Shown: piece by piece, positions 20,154-30,264 of the stretch
How the letters are laid out: each line of letters begins with the position of its first letter
Position numbering within the stretch: position 1 is the first letter of the stretch
Source of the DNA: Acinetobacter sp. WU_MDCI_Axc73
Lineage (GTDB): Bacteria; Pseudomonadota; Gammaproteobacteria; Pseudomonadales; Moraxellaceae
NCBI RefSeq assembly: GCF_025562455.1
Contig: NZ_JAHPRO010000007.1
Span: 95,265 to 159,264, forward strand
DNA length: 64,000 bases
Direction: 5' to 3'
Notes under the pieces: generated by a model
What the model was told of the DNA's origin: nothing
Databases searched by the model: none
What the model saw: the letters and a program-made list of their open reading frames with translations, nothing else
Program-made: the position numbers and the translations under genes

Positions 20154-22271
20154 ATGCAACGCAGTTTGTATTTACTGTCATCATTAGTCGGATTTTCTTG
20201 TTTCTCACAATTTTCTTGGTCAGATAATACAACAGGCCATGTTCTTTCAACCATTAGTCTACAAGCACAAGAAGAACGTTCTTCAAATGAAACTCAAACT
20301 GTTGCATCTACCAAGTTTTTACACGATGTATTAGACGTCCCCTTTAGTCGCAGCTATTTATCTCAGGAAATTTTAAAACAACAAGATGTCCAGCGTATTG
20401 ACGAAGCCATCGGTTTAGTTAGCGGTGTATTTGCACAAAATAGTTATGGTGGTGGGCTTTGGGATAACTATTCTATTCGTGGCTTTACAGTTGATCCGAA
20501 TGTCAGCGCGACGATTATTCGTAATGGTTTATCAGTCAATCGTGGTTTAAGCGCACCACGAGATATGGTCAATATCGAATCTCTTGATTTCTTAAAAGGT
20601 CCTGCTGCTGCGTTGTATGGACGTGGTGAAATAGGAGGATTACTCAATATCACTGCAAAAAAACCGCAATGGGAACCGCAAGGCCAAGTGTATTTACGTG
20701 CCAATACAGAACAACAATATCGTGGCAGTTTCGAATACACCGCCCCAATTAATGATCAACTCGCATATCGTTTTGCAATCGCACATGAAGATAACCACAG
20801 TTTTCGTGATTATGTAAGAAGTGATCGCTGGTTCTTTTCACCACAGTTAAGTTGGAAAATTTCCGACCAGACCCAACTCGATTTTGAGAGTGAAATTACT
20901 CAACATCAAGGTACATTTGATCGAGGCATCAGTGCTTACAATGGTCAAATTTTGATGAATTCGAAGACATTTACAGGCGAGCCTGATGATGGCAAGATGA
21001 AAATGAACGATCAATTTTATCAAACCCGCTTGGCGCATGAAGTTAATGATAATTGGCAACTCAATAGTGCTGTGAGCTATAAAGAAGGGCTATCAAAAGG
21101 TTTTTCTACTGAACCAAAATCATTTGAATCAGACGGCGAAACACTGAATCGTCAACGTCGTTATCGCGACTACTCCACCAAAGACGTTCTGGCACAGACA
21201 GAACTTCTCGGCAAAATTGATACAGATTGGGCGCGTCATGAAATTCTGATGAGCGCAGAAGCAGGACAATTCATCTCAGATCAATACCAATTACGCTGTG
21301 ACTATAAATACACAGGGGCACGTTATTGTATAAATAAAATCAACGTATATCAGCCAGTGTATGGTCTCTATTTACCCAATATGGGGCTACAAACCAATAC
21401 CCATGAAAAGCAGGATTATTTGGCTTTAAACCTACAAGATCAGTTGTTTTTTAACGACCAATGGAGCATTTTAATTGGTAATCGTTTTGATCATGTCAAA
21501 CAAAGTTTAGATAACCGTAAAGCCAACACATCAAGTGACAAAACATTTAATCAAGCCTCACCACGTGCAGGCATCAACTATAAAATAAATAATGCTGTAT
21601 CTGTTTATACAAACTATGGCCGTTCTTTTGCCATGAATAGTGGTACCGATGCCAATGGACAAGTCTTCGCACCCGAAAAAGGTGAAAGTTATGAAGTTGG
21701 CTCTAAGTACCAACCAACAGATAACACTTTGATGAGTATGGCATTATTTCATATGAAAAAACGTAATGTACTCACCACAGATCCAAATGATCCAACTTAT
21801 CAACATACTGCGGGTGAGGCACGAAGTCAGGGGGTTGAACTTTCTCTGCAAACCCAAATCGGCTCTAAAGTCGACATAATGGCAAACTATACGTATACCG
21901 ATGCTAAAATTACCAAAGACCTTGACAGTAAAATCCAAGGTGCACGTTTAAATAGTATCCCACTGAATAGCGCCAACCTCGGACTCAATTATAAATTGAT
22001 TGATGAAGATCATCGCAAGCTTGGATTTGGGGGCAACCTTATTTATGTCGGTAAACGTAACGGCACACAAGATAATCTCGGAAAATTTGAGCTACCAAGT
22101 TATACTATCATGAATTTAAATGCTTATTATGAGCCAAGTCAGCAGTTACGTTATCAATTTAATTTGAATAATCTATTAGATAAAACTTATTATGTTGAAA
22201 GTTATAACGAGATGTGGATACAGCCTGGTGATCCTTTAAATGCATCGCTTTCTGTACAATGGACATTCTGA
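20154..22271 (+). CDS. TonB-dependent siderophore receptor
   Basis: Outer-membrane ferric-siderophore receptor, 705 aa from this ATG. A CGGGGGA Shine-Dalgarno precedes it, so an in-frame TTG 18 bases upstream is not used. It has a signal peptide ending near FSWSDN, then a plug domain with VSGVFAQNSYGG, YSIRGF and KGPAAALYGRGEIGG (about residues 85-165), then a 22-strand barrel ending in SVQWTF with terminal Phe. The siderophore is not identifiable, though the plug resembles hydroxamate-type receptors. It heads a compact receptor-ABC operon. I saw no clear Fur box in the 75-base upstream gap. Confidence 0.9.
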   Translation: MQRSLYLLSSLVGFSCFSQFSWSDNTTGHVLSTISLQAQEERSSNETQTVASTKFLHDVLDVPFSRSYLSQEILKQQDVQRIDEAIGLVSGVFAQNSYGGGLWDNYSIRGFTVDPNVSATIIRNGLSVNRGLSAPRDMVNIESLDFLKGPAAALYGRGEIGGLLNITAKKPQWEPQGQVYLRANTEQQYRGSFEYTAPINDQLAYRFAIAHEDNHSFRDYVRSDRWFFSPQLSWKISDQTQLDFESEITQHQGTFDRGISAYNGQILMNSKTFTGEPDDGKMKMNDQFYQTRLAHEVNDNWQLNSAVSYKEGLSKGFSTEPKSFESDGETLNRQRRYRDYSTKDVLAQTELLGKIDTDWARHEILMSAEAGQFISDQYQLRCDYKYTGARYCINKINVYQPVYGLYLPNMGLQTNTHEKQDYLALNLQDQLFFNDQWSILIGNRFDHVKQSLDNRKANTSSDKTFNQASPRAGINYKINNAVSVYTNYGRSFAMNSGTDANGQVFAPEKGESYEVGSKYQPTDNTLMSMALFHMKKRNVLTTDPNDPTYQHTAGEARSQGVELSLQTQIGSKVDIMANYTYTDAKITKDLDSKIQGARLNSIPLNSANLGLNYKLIDEDHRKLGFGGNLIYVGKRNGTQDNLGKFELPSYTIMNLNAYYEPSQQLRYQFNLNNLLDKTYYVESYNEMWIQPGDPLNASLSVQWTF

Positions 22272-22275
22272 TTTA

Positions 22276-23349
22276 ATGTGGTTCCTTTCATTGCCAACCG
22301 TTTTCAAATATACACTTTTGTTACTTTCAGGAATGGCATTGATCGCCTGCCAGCCACATCAGGATCTCAAACAAAAAGAACAACTTAAATTTGAAAAATC
22401 CAAAATAAATGAATCAACAACCGCTCTTAGTGTTGTTGATTCCTCTGGATATAGTGTGAGAGTAAATCGTTCAGCTCAACGCGTAGTCTGTCTATTTGAA
22501 TCTGGCTGTGATGGTTTATATATGCTGAATCAAGGGGATAAAATCGTCGGTATTCCAGCGGTGATTTATCAACAACCCGAACTTTATCATGCCTACTCTA
22601 TTCTTGACCCTAGAATTAAAGCCAAACAAATTGCAACACCTTCTCAAGGAAGTAATGCGACTAATCTTGAAAGTCTATTATTGTTACAACCCGATTTAGT
22701 CATCATGGGGGGTGCCGAAAAACAGACCATTACAATCCTTCGCCAATTAAATATCCCTGTTTATATCATGCAATCTGAAACCTATACTCAAACAAAAAAA
22801 GAGCTAACAGATATTGCGCTTTTATTGGGTGCAGTTACACGTGCAAAAAAAATATTAGACTATTCGGATGCTAAAATTGCAGAAATTCAACGAGACATAA
22901 AAAAAACGGGAAATAGACAAACAATTTACTATGCATGGTCAAGTGGACGAATTTTTTCAACATCTGGAACAAAATCCAATACCAATGAATTTATTGAGTT
23001 GGCTGGTGCAAAAAATGTCGTGAAGACTGAAACCAATCAACCCAATGTCAATCCTGAAACTCTGATTGAATGGAATCCAGACAATATTGTGCTTTGGAAT
23101 ACCAACCCTCAACTGATTTATCAGCGTCCAGAGTTACGTTTATTAAAGGCAGTTAAACAAAAGAGAGTATTTAATTTAAGTCCCGCTTTTATCTATAATC
23201 CACATACCATTAAAATCATGCTCACGGCGCTTAGTTTACATCAGCATATTTATGCCGATTCACCTGCTTACGCGATGAAAAAAAACCAATATGAGGTACT
23301 CAATATGTTGTATGGTTCTACCGCTGCTCAAGCACTACTTGCACCATGA
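22276..23349 (+). CDS. ABC-type ferric siderophore substrate-binding lipoprotein
   Basis: 357 aa from the chosen ATG, which starts a lipoprotein signal ending in the lipobox LIAC (Cys about residue 25). An in-frame ATG at 22240 inside the receptor gene is less likely. The body is a BtuF/FepB-like type III binding protein: RVVCLFESGCDGLYML, LLLLQPDLVIMGG and NPDNIVLWNTNP are typical lobe segments. It should capture the siderophore after receptor passage and hand it to the FecCD permease. It begins four bases after the receptor stop and overlaps the permease by four bases. Confidence 0.87.
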   Translation: MWFLSLPTVFKYTLLLLSGMALIACQPHQDLKQKEQLKFEKSKINESTTALSVVDSSGYSVRVNRSAQRVVCLFESGCDGLYMLNQGDKIVGIPAVIYQQPELYHAYSILDPRIKAKQIATPSQGSNATNLESLLLLQPDLVIMGGAEKQTITILRQLNIPVYIMQSETYTQTKKELTDIALLLGAVTRAKKILDYSDAKIAEIQRDIKKTGNRQTIYYAWSSGRIFSTSGTKSNTNEFIELAGAKNVVKTETNQPNVNPETLIEWNPDNIVLWNTNPQLIYQRPELRLLKAVKQKRVFNLSPAFIYNPHTIKIMLTALSLHQHIYADSPAYAMKKNQYEVLNMLYGSTAAQALLAP

Positions 23350-24392
23350 GTATATTGCGCATTGAATCTATCATGCAATTTCGCCCCATCATTCGCTATA
23401 GTGGTTTTATTGTTTTACCTTTAGTTTGTTTATTTTGTTCATTGTTAATTGGACCTAGCCATGTTTTAGGATACCAAGATTACCTAATCTGGTTTTGGCA
23501 AAGCATCTTTGGCGGAAGCTATATCGCCCCTGAACAATATGAACTTATGCAAAACATTCTCTGGAATGTACGCTTACCACGTATTTTATTAACTTTTATG
23601 GTTGGTGCTGCATTAGCCACCGCAGGGAATGGTTTACAGGCTTTATTTCGTAATCCACTGGTTGACTCCTATGTACTTGGTATTTCTTCTGGAGCAGCAT
23701 TTGGCGCCGCCTTGGCTTTGTCTTTTAATTTAAACTCTCCCAATTTACTGGCATTTATTTTTGGTATTTCTGCGGTACTTCTGACCTATTTATTTGCTTA
23801 TCAAAAGCAGGAACAACAAACTTCTTTAGTCATGATTATTTTGGCAGGTATGATTGTTTCAGGTCTTTTCTTGGCAGGATTGACCATCATTCAATATATC
23901 AGTGATCCGTTTAAATTACAGGCAATCGTACAATGGACTATGGGTAATCTACATCAGGCCAATTGGGATAAACTACAATATGCCGTCTTACCTATTGTTA
24001 TTGGGCTACTCGGATTATTCTTAATGCGCTGGCGGCTCAACCTCCTAGCACTTGGTACAGAAGAAGCTCAAGCAGTCGGTATTAATCCCAAATGGGAACA
24101 AATCTTGCTTATTGGACTGGTTACACTATGCACATCCGCCTCTGTTGCAGCAGCGGGTATTATTAGTTTGTATGGTTTATTTATGCCACATATTGTGAGA
24201 ATGCTAGTCGGGCCTGATCATCGCGCAACTATCCCTTGTAATATGGTTTTAGGCGGTTGTTTTTTATTATTGATTGATAATTTCTCACGTGTTCTGTTGA
24301 GTTTTGAAATCCCGATTGGAATATTTACCATGCTGCTTGGCGCGCCTTTCTTTTTGCTACTCATGAAAAGCCAACGGATGAACTGGTCATGA
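23346..24392 (+). CDS. FecCD-family siderophore ABC permease
   Basis: 348 aa with about nine or ten transmembrane helices. Family signatures are visible: RLPRILLTFMVGAALATAGN (about residues 77-96), QALFRNPLVDSYVLGISSGA, and GLFMPHIVRML near the coupling helix. A single permease gene implies a homodimer. Its start overlaps the binding-protein stop (ATGA), and its end overlaps the ATPase start by four bases. A later in-frame ATG (23373) is an alternative start. Confidence 0.93.
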   Translation: MSILRIESIMQFRPIIRYSGFIVLPLVCLFCSLLIGPSHVLGYQDYLIWFWQSIFGGSYIAPEQYELMQNILWNVRLPRILLTFMVGAALATAGNGLQALFRNPLVDSYVLGISSGAAFGAALALSFNLNSPNLLAFIFGISAVLLTYLFAYQKQEQQTSLVMIILAGMIVSGLFLAGLTIIQYISDPFKLQAIVQWTMGNLHQANWDKLQYAVLPIVIGLLGLFLMRWRLNLLALGTEEAQAVGINPKWEQILLIGLVTLCTSASVAAAGIISLYGLFMPHIVRMLVGPDHRATIPCNMVLGGCFLLLIDNFSRVLLSFEIPIGIFTMLLGAPFFLLLMKSQRMNWS

Positions 24393-25153
24393 TTCATATT
24401 CATCAGCTTAACTTTGCCTATAGCCACAAGCAAGTACTTAAAAATATTCATCTAGAATTTGCTGAAAATCAATTTTCTGTGATTTTAGGACGAAATGGTT
24501 GTGGCAAATCGACTTTATTTAGACTCATGGCAGGTCTGGAACCTTTACAAAGTGGTAGCATTTTATATAACAGTAAACGTTTAGAGCAGTATAAAGGCAA
24601 ACTCCGCGCTCAACTTTTAGGTTTTTTACCTCAGTTTCACAAAACTGTTTTTCCTTTTAAAGTCAAAGATGTAGTACTTACAGGTCGCGCAGCATTTAGT
24701 CACTTTCACCCTACCAAGCAGGATGAATATCTTGTTGATCAGGCTCTGGAAGAGTTAGATATTAGCCATTTAAAACATCAGGCTTATACCGAACTTTCAG
24801 GAGGTGAACGACAATTAGTCATGATTGCCCGAATATTGGTACAAGCACCTAAAGTCATTTTATTGGATGAACCAACCAATCATTTGGACGTATATTATCA
24901 ATCCTATTTAATGAAAAAACTTCGTCAGTTATCTCGTCAAAACTATACAGTAATTGCGATTATGCACGATCCCAATCTGGCATTTTTATTTGCAGATGAA
25001 TTATTTTTTATGCGACAGCACGAAATTATTCGACCAGAATCACGTCAACGTCTGACCGATCCTATTTTTTTAAAAAGTGTTTATGATGTTGAGTTTCATG
25101 AAGCTATGATTCAAGATAAAACAATTGTGGTGCCAGATTACTCATGGCTATAA
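24389..25153 (+). CDS. Siderophore ABC transporter ATP-binding protein
   Basis: 254 aa. Walker A GRNGCGKST at residues 34-42, signature LSGGERQ around 137-143, Walker B VILLDEPTNHLD around 154-165, and H-loop IMHDPN. It is the FepC/FhuC type by size and context. It energises the preceding permease and completes receptor-SBP-permease-ATPase. It overlaps both neighbours by a few bases, indicating tight coupling. Confidence 0.95.
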   Translation: MIHIHQLNFAYSHKQVLKNIHLEFAENQFSVILGRNGCGKSTLFRLMAGLEPLQSGSILYNSKRLEQYKGKLRAQLLGFLPQFHKTVFPFKVKDVVLTGRAAFSHFHPTKQDEYLVDQALEELDISHLKHQAYTELSGGERQLVMIARILVQAPKVILLDEPTNHLDVYYQSYLMKKLRQLSRQNYTVIAIMHDPNLAFLFADELFFMRQHEIIRPESRQRLTDPIFLKSVYDVEFHEAMIQDKTIVVPDYSWL

Positions 25154-25632
25154 TCATTGAACTTTTAAAACCTGAGGATGTGTTACAGGCAGCTCAATTT
25201 GCCATCCATACCCGCCAGTTACTTTTTCCAGAGCTTTATCAAACTACTCTTCCGTATGATCTGACCCATTTTAGTGAAACTTATATTGAACATGCACAAG
25301 GCGCTTGCTTTGTAGTAAAAGATAAAAATCGAGTGATTGGCATGGTTGCTTATCGGGCATATAACAATCGCTTTACACTAGATTTGCCCTTAGAGAGCGT
25401 TGAAGTCGTCAAGTTATTTATTGAACCCGAATTTCGTCGGCAAGGACTCGCTTCACAGTTATGTCATGCGTTATTTGAATATGCTGCACAACATAATATT
25501 CAATATTTTTATTTACATACCCATCCGTTTTTACCTGCTGCTGAATATTTCTGGCAAAAACAGGGGTTTAAGTTTATTCATCGAGAATTATCACAAAACT
25601 ACGATACCATCCACATGTTTAAATCGATCTAA
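25144..25632 (+). CDS. GNAT-family N-acetyltransferase
   Basis: 162 aa single GNAT domain. The acetyl-CoA motif A is VVKLFIEPEFRRQGLASQLCHALFEYA (about residues 84-110), with the Q/RxxGxG/A pattern as RRQGLA, and a C-terminal YFWQKQGFK strand. The substrate is unknown. It overlaps the ATPase by 10 bases, so it belongs to the siderophore operon. It could modify an imported siderophore or its breakdown product, but this is inferred only from linkage. Its stop overlaps the convergent PepSY gene. Confidence 0.85.
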   Translation: MAIIIELLKPEDVLQAAQFAIHTRQLLFPELYQTTLPYDLTHFSETYIEHAQGACFVVKDKNRVIGMVAYRAYNNRFTLDLPLESVEVVKLFIEPEFRRQGLASQLCHALFEYAAQHNIQYFYLHTHPFLPAAEYFWQKQGFKFIHRELSQNYDTIHMFKSI

Positions 25633-27029
25633 TGTTGAGTGCGATTGAGCATAACCCAACACACAGCAAATAATAAACTGACGCCAAAAATTGGCAAGCA
25701 AATACCTGATATCAGCAATATTAAAACCAGTCCGATTCTTTGCAGAGATGTTCCTGTACGCCACATCATAAGACTACGTCTGGAAAAATCCAGCGTTGTC
25801 TTTTTAAAATCCGCAGTTTGCCACCACGCTCGATAAGCAAGAACAATGCTGACACATAAGCCCAGTGTAAATAGAATCAATAAAACTTGATTTGGCCAAC
25901 CAAATAAAATCCCCATATGCGCATCGACACCCCAACGTGTCAATTTTGCGGCCAAAGGAAATTGCTCAAAATAGAGATGATCAACCACTTTATGATGGAT
26001 AATATCGACCGCGATACTATCGACTTGCGTAGGCCAGCGACGATCAATTTCTTCAACTGTCCATGCTTGATCCATCCCTGATGGTGGACGGATTTGCACT
26101 TTGGCAGCATCAATTCCGTGATGACGAGCCAATTGTAATGCTGTCGCAAAATCTTGTGCACTGTACATACGATGCATCTGCATATTCATGCCAGCATGGT
26201 GTTCCTGATGGAGATCAGTCTTTACTGTTGTCTGACCAGACAATGACGTCATCAGGTTTGGCGTTTGCCAAGCAAACCACTGTCGCATCGTTAAAATATT
26301 AGCGCCTGCCCAATTGGACCACGTCAACCCTGTAATCGAAAAAAATAAAAGCAATGGAAGTAATGCCAAACCGATCCAGCTATGCCATTTGACTAGATGA
26401 CTTTTTTTGCGTTCAGATTGATTCAGTTGTTTTCGCCGCGTTAACCAATGATATACACCTGAAAGTGCTAAAAGTCCCATCCAGCTTGCCGCGAGTTCAC
26501 TGTAAACTCTGCCCCACTCCCCTAGCAATAAGTCTCGATGTAAACGATCCAGAAATGTTCTAAGCGGTAAGATACCGCTGGTACCATACATGTCAAGCTG
26601 ACCTTTAATCTTCAAATTATGCGGATCAACAAAGATCGCGCGATTACGAATCTGTTGCTGTGCATCAGAATAAATCACACGAGTGGTATCATGCGAGGTA
26701 GGGGCTGGTCTGACTGCCGTGATTTGTGCAGTCGGTGGTATGAACCTTTGGGCAGCCTGCACTTGTTCATTCAAAGGATGTATATGTGACTGCTCATCAC
26801 TCAACAGCATATCCCGATAGGTCCATTGTTCCAACTGTGGTGTCAACACATACAATAGCCCTGTAAATGCTGCAACAAAGATAAACGGCGCAATAAAAAT
26901 ACCCGCATAGCGATGCAACAAAATAAAAAAATCACGCCAGAATGTAGCAGAAGATTGAGGAGCAGCCATAAAAATAGAATAGGAGTAAAACTGCGCCAGT
27001 ATAGATGAATTTATCTTTTGAATCGTCAT
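25629..27029 (-). CDS. PepSY-associated membrane protein (PiuB-like)
   Basis: 466 aa with four main transmembrane helices and periplasmic PepSY regions. The N-terminal FFILLHRYAGIFIAPFIFVAAFTGLLY, VKWHSWIGLALLPLLLFFSITGLTWS and VDAHMGILFGWPNQ segments match the PepSY-TM family found next to iron-uptake genes (PiuB, sometimes called siderophore-iron reductases). Histidines in helices suggest heme or metal binding. The start is uncertain: an ATG 60 bases downstream (26969) also begins a sensible N-terminus, and neither has a good Shine-Dalgarno. It converges on the GNAT gene with a 4-base overlap. Confidence 0.83.
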   Translation of the reverse strand: MTIQKINSSILAQFYSYSIFMAAPQSSATFWRDFFILLHRYAGIFIAPFIFVAAFTGLLYVLTPQLEQWTYRDMLLSDEQSHIHPLNEQVQAAQRFIPPTAQITAVRPAPTSHDTTRVIYSDAQQQIRNRAIFVDPHNLKIKGQLDMYGTSGILPLRTFLDRLHRDLLLGEWGRVYSELAASWMGLLALSGVYHWLTRRKQLNQSERKKSHLVKWHSWIGLALLPLLLFFSITGLTWSNWAGANILTMRQWFAWQTPNLMTSLSGQTTVKTDLHQEHHAGMNMQMHRMYSAQDFATALQLARHHGIDAAKVQIRPPSGMDQAWTVEEIDRRWPTQVDSIAVDIIHHKVVDHLYFEQFPLAAKLTRWGVDAHMGILFGWPNQVLLILFTLGLCVSIVLAYRAWWQTADFKKTTLDFSRRSLMMWRTGTSLQRIGLVLILLISGICLPIFGVSLLFAVCWVMLNRTQH

Positions 27030-27040
27030 TTGCTAGAGAT

Positions 27041-27078
27041 AAAAAAGACCATAAAACTGGATTATTGGTTTTATGGTC
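27041..27078 (-). terminator. Terminator after the porin gene
   Basis: Stem GACCATAAAAC / GTTTTATGGTC (11 bp, 10-base loop) followed on the minus strand by six U. It ends 17 bases after the porin stop and may continue into the start region of the PepSY gene. Confidence 0.85.
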
Positions 27079-27095
27079 AATTAACTGAAAAACAT

Positions 27096-28292
27096 TTAGA
27101 AAGTAAAACCAAAGTTTAAATTCACTCTGTACAACCATTTATCACTATTCAGAGAAGTAGCTGTGGTATAACCAGTACTGTTAGTCGAGCCCCCTATAAT
27201 ATTGGCATTTTTACCCCAAGTATAATCTGCCCATACCATAAATGGCGATGCAATAAACATCATGCCCGTGGTATTCATCTGTGAAGCAGACCAATTTGTA
27301 TGTGTTTTATCCAGATAGCTAAAATCGTTATAGAACTTAATAGCCTTCAACTTCCACATATCTTGAATGGGCAAGGTATAAGATACATTCAGACTAGAAA
27401 CTGTACCTTCTGAAGCAATAAAATAAGAAGGTGTTAAACCATTGGTTCCCATTAAGGTTAAGCGATCATCAACGCCTTCAGGATTTTTGGCATCATACTG
27501 ATAGTGAATCACAGAGCCCTGAATATTCCAGCGATTAATATTGCTATTGGCATGAAGACCTAAAGCATAATATTTTCCATCGTCATCCGTGATTTTATTG
27601 TGGAGTTGTGAAATAGCGCCTGATAATCCAATCTCCTGCTTACCTACAGCAGTTTCAAACTTCTTAGCAACACGGGCATTGACCTGATTTTGTTTTTTAT
27701 TCTGATACGCTTTCTGATTTACAAATGTATTTTTCAGATCATCATAAGTGCCGCTTTCTGGAGAATAACGCATGTTGGTTTCAAGCATGCTTGGATAATA
27801 ACCCAGTTTAATATCCCAATTTTTATCATCGTAATTCCAGTTCAAACCAGGAGCAATATTATTGCCATAGCCTAAAAAGAAAGGTAAATGATAGGTCCAG
27901 CCATTTTGTGGATAAGGATAAATAGCAAAAGGCTTATAGACAAAACCAGCTTCCAGACTATTATTGGCGTCGAGTTTATATCCTACATAGGCTTTTTCGA
28001 TAGAAGTAAATTCCTGATCCTGTAATAAAAAACTAGAATTTAAATAGAAATCATCATAGGTTCCTTTAAGATCGAGTCGCAATACATCAAAGTCCAGCTT
28101 ACCCATACCACGATTAGAACTTTGAGGCCAACTCTCGTAGCGATCCTGCACACGAATAACCCCACCGACTTTAAATGAAGCCGTACCATCGTCATTTTTC
28201 CATTCTAGTGGAGAACCATCCGCCCAAGAGCCCATTGAAACACCTAGACAAATCATAGAAACACTTATTGTTGAAACCACACTTTTTTTCAT
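27096..28292 (-). CDS. Outer-membrane porin of the catabolic regulon
   Basis: 398 aa from ATG 28292, with GGGAAG seven bases upstream; a GTG three bases earlier is unlikely. A signal peptide MKKSVVSTISVSMICLGVSMGSW is followed by a beta-barrel with alternating strands and a C-terminal Phe (NLNFGFTF), typical of BamA-inserted porins. The fold resembles OprO/P-type porins, but I cannot name a substrate. It has its own copy of the GTTTTATATA operator motif upstream (28344-28369), so it is probably induced with the dioxygenase cluster and lets the substrate cross the outer membrane. Confidence 0.82.
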   Translation of the reverse strand: MKKSVVSTISVSMICLGVSMGSWADGSPLEWKNDDGTASFKVGGVIRVQDRYESWPQSSNRGMGKLDFDVLRLDLKGTYDDFYLNSSFLLQDQEFTSIEKAYVGYKLDANNSLEAGFVYKPFAIYPYPQNGWTYHLPFFLGYGNNIAPGLNWNYDDKNWDIKLGYYPSMLETNMRYSPESGTYDDLKNTFVNQKAYQNKKQNQVNARVAKKFETAVGKQEIGLSGAISQLHNKITDDDGKYYALGLHANSNINRWNIQGSVIHYQYDAKNPEGVDDRLTLMGTNGLTPSYFIASEGTVSSLNVSYTLPIQDMWKLKAIKFYNDFSYLDKTHTNWSASQMNTTGMMFIASPFMVWADYTWGKNANIIGGSTNSTGYTTATSLNSDKWLYRVNLNFGFTF

Positions 28293-28343
28293 CACGCTTC
28301 CCTTTTCTTTTCCATAAACTGATTATGAAAAATGACAACTTTG

Positions 28344-28369
28344 GTTTTATATACAAAACTTTGTTTTAT
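28344..28369. promoter_or_regulatory. IclR-type operator, copy 1 (porin)
   Basis: GTTTTATATACAAAAC (outer arms GTTTT/AAAAC) followed three bases later by a direct GTTTTAT. It lies 52 bases before the porin ATG. Copies occur before the ferredoxin gene, the IclR gene and the monooxygenase gene. Palindrome plus one direct repeat is the layout known for PobR/PcaU operators. Confidence 0.65.
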
Positions 28370-28548
28370 TTAATTTTTGACTAAAAAAAATAGTTGATAT
28401 TTTGGTGGCGAGAGCAATCCTTTTGCTCACGGCATATTATAAATCACCTTTTTTAGCACGCTTACAGCCGACATGCCTTAACACATAGGCCGTATAATTG
28501 AAAAATTTTGAGTTCAGTTAATTTTTAAAAAACTGAATAATACTCAAC

Positions 28549-30189
28549 TTAGTAAAGTTTCTTCTGCGGGGGACCTGCAAAGTTTAACTGGCCAATCGCA
28601 TGCATATCTAGCTCAATGACCGCAGGGCCGTTGAAATCGACTGCTTCTTTAATAGCAACTTTAAATTCATTTGCGCTACCAACTTTCCAGCTTTTCACTC
28701 CCATCGATTCACCGAGTTTTTGATAATCTGGAGTATGGAGTTCATTAAAATACTGGCGTCCATCAAAATAGTTATTTTGGATCCCACGCATTACACCATA
28801 ACCACCATCATTCATAATCATCAGAACCATGTCGGTATTTTCTTGGGCCATCGTCGCGATTTCACCAATGCCGAGCATTAAGCCACCATCACCAACTAGA
28901 CCTACAACTTTTTTGTCTGGATTGGCAATACTTGAACCGATCGCATGTGCCAAGCCTAGTCCGATCGCACCTGCCAATGAATGAATATTTCGATTTGGTG
29001 CTTGTACTGGGAACAAACGACTACCCCATGTGCTACCAGACATAGTAATGTCACGCACAAATATTCCATCTTCGGGTAAAGCTGCACGTAAGTGATCACA
29101 AATCAGAGCATATTGGTCTAGTTGTTTACGTAATGCATCTACCGCAGCATGTTTAGCTTCGACGATGATTGGATCATAGTCTTCATCAACTTTGGAAACA
29201 CCTTTTAGCTGATTTAAACTACGCGACAAAATATCTTTAGCATCTGCACAGATAAAATGGCGAATCTTGTAATTACGTTGTTGTGCAACAGGATTAGCAT
29301 CAATCTGAATGATATTTTCAGGAAACTGAATAGAATAAGTCTTGGTTTCATTACTACGTAGACGCGACCCTACCACAACCAATAAATCAGCATTTTTTAA
29401 CAGCTCTTCAACTTTTTCCGAGTTATGAAATGCTCCCAGACTACGTGGATGTGCATCAGGTAAAATACCGCGGCCATGCGTTGAAGACACCACAGGAATT
29501 CCCAAATCAGCAATAGCCTTGATTTCACTCACACAATTCAACGCACCACCACCAATCCAGAATACTGGACGTTTAGCTTGTTTAATTTGATCTGTTAATA
29601 ACTGAACCTGAGTTTCATCAACATTTGGCAGTTGCATGGCTTTAACAGGACTTAAATCCAGTGGTAAATCAATCTCAGCGGCTTGCACATCAATCGGTAA
29701 TTCAACACTCACTGGCCCCATTGGAACTGTTGTTGCTACACGAATGGCTTCACGAATTACACCAATCGCATTGTCTGGACTAGTAATACGAAATGCAGCT
29801 TTGCTAGAGGCACGTAAGAAAGTCAACTGATCTTTGGTTTCATGAATAAAACTGGCATCACGATCAAGATATTCTCGTTCAACCTGACCTGTTAAATGCA
29901 ACACAGGACTCGCGGCATTCATGGCTTCAATCAGTGAACCTACGGCATTACCGGCCCCAGCGCCCGTACTGGTCAAAGCAACCCCTAGACCTTTAAAACG
30001 TGCATGTGCATCCGCCATGGTCACCGCACCTGCTTCACCACGTGCCGCCACAAAGCGGATTTTCTCACGGCGACCAATGGCATCCGCAATTGGCAAGTTA
30101 TGAATAGAAATCACACCATAAATACTATTTACGTCATGTTCTTCTAATAAGCGAGCAATCGCCTCACCCACATTGACACGTTCAGTCAT
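28549..30189 (-). CDS. Thiamine-diphosphate-dependent decarboxylase/synthase-like enzyme
   Basis: 546 aa of the acetolactate synthase / benzoylformate decarboxylase superfamily. The catalytic Glu region is RFVAARGEAGAVTMADAHAR (about residues 45-64), and the ThDP/Mg motif starts GDGGLMLGIGE and ends NDGGYG (about 435-470). Probable role: decarboxylation of a 2-oxo acid from ring cleavage to an aldehyde, which the adjacent aldehyde dehydrogenase would oxidise. GAGGAA precedes the start by eight bases. It is the last gene of the minus-strand catabolic operon, 75 bases after the aldehyde dehydrogenase. The exact substrate is unknown. Confidence 0.85.
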   Translation of the reverse strand: MTERVNVGEAIARLLEEHDVNSIYGVISIHNLPIADAIGRREKIRFVAARGEAGAVTMADAHARFKGLGVALTSTGAGAGNAVGSLIEAMNAASPVLHLTGQVEREYLDRDASFIHETKDQLTFLRASSKAAFRITSPDNAIGVIREAIRVATTVPMGPVSVELPIDVQAAEIDLPLDLSPVKAMQLPNVDETQVQLLTDQIKQAKRPVFWIGGGALNCVSEIKAIADLGIPVVSSTHGRGILPDAHPRSLGAFHNSEKVEELLKNADLLVVVGSRLRSNETKTYSIQFPENIIQIDANPVAQQRNYKIRHFICADAKDILSRSLNQLKGVSKVDEDYDPIIVEAKHAAVDALRKQLDQYALICDHLRAALPEDGIFVRDITMSGSTWGSRLFPVQAPNRNIHSLAGAIGLGLAHAIGSSIANPDKKVVGLVGDGGLMLGIGEIATMAQENTDMVLMIMNDGGYGVMRGIQNNYFDGRQYFNELHTPDYQKLGESMGVKSWKVGSANEFKVAIKEAVDFNGPAVIELDMHAIGQLNFAGPPQKKLY

Positions 30190-30264
30190 GAAAATATTCC
30201 TCTAAATTTTGTTCACTATCCATTGAAAAGCTTGAATCGTTTAAATTGATACGGTTATAAACAA

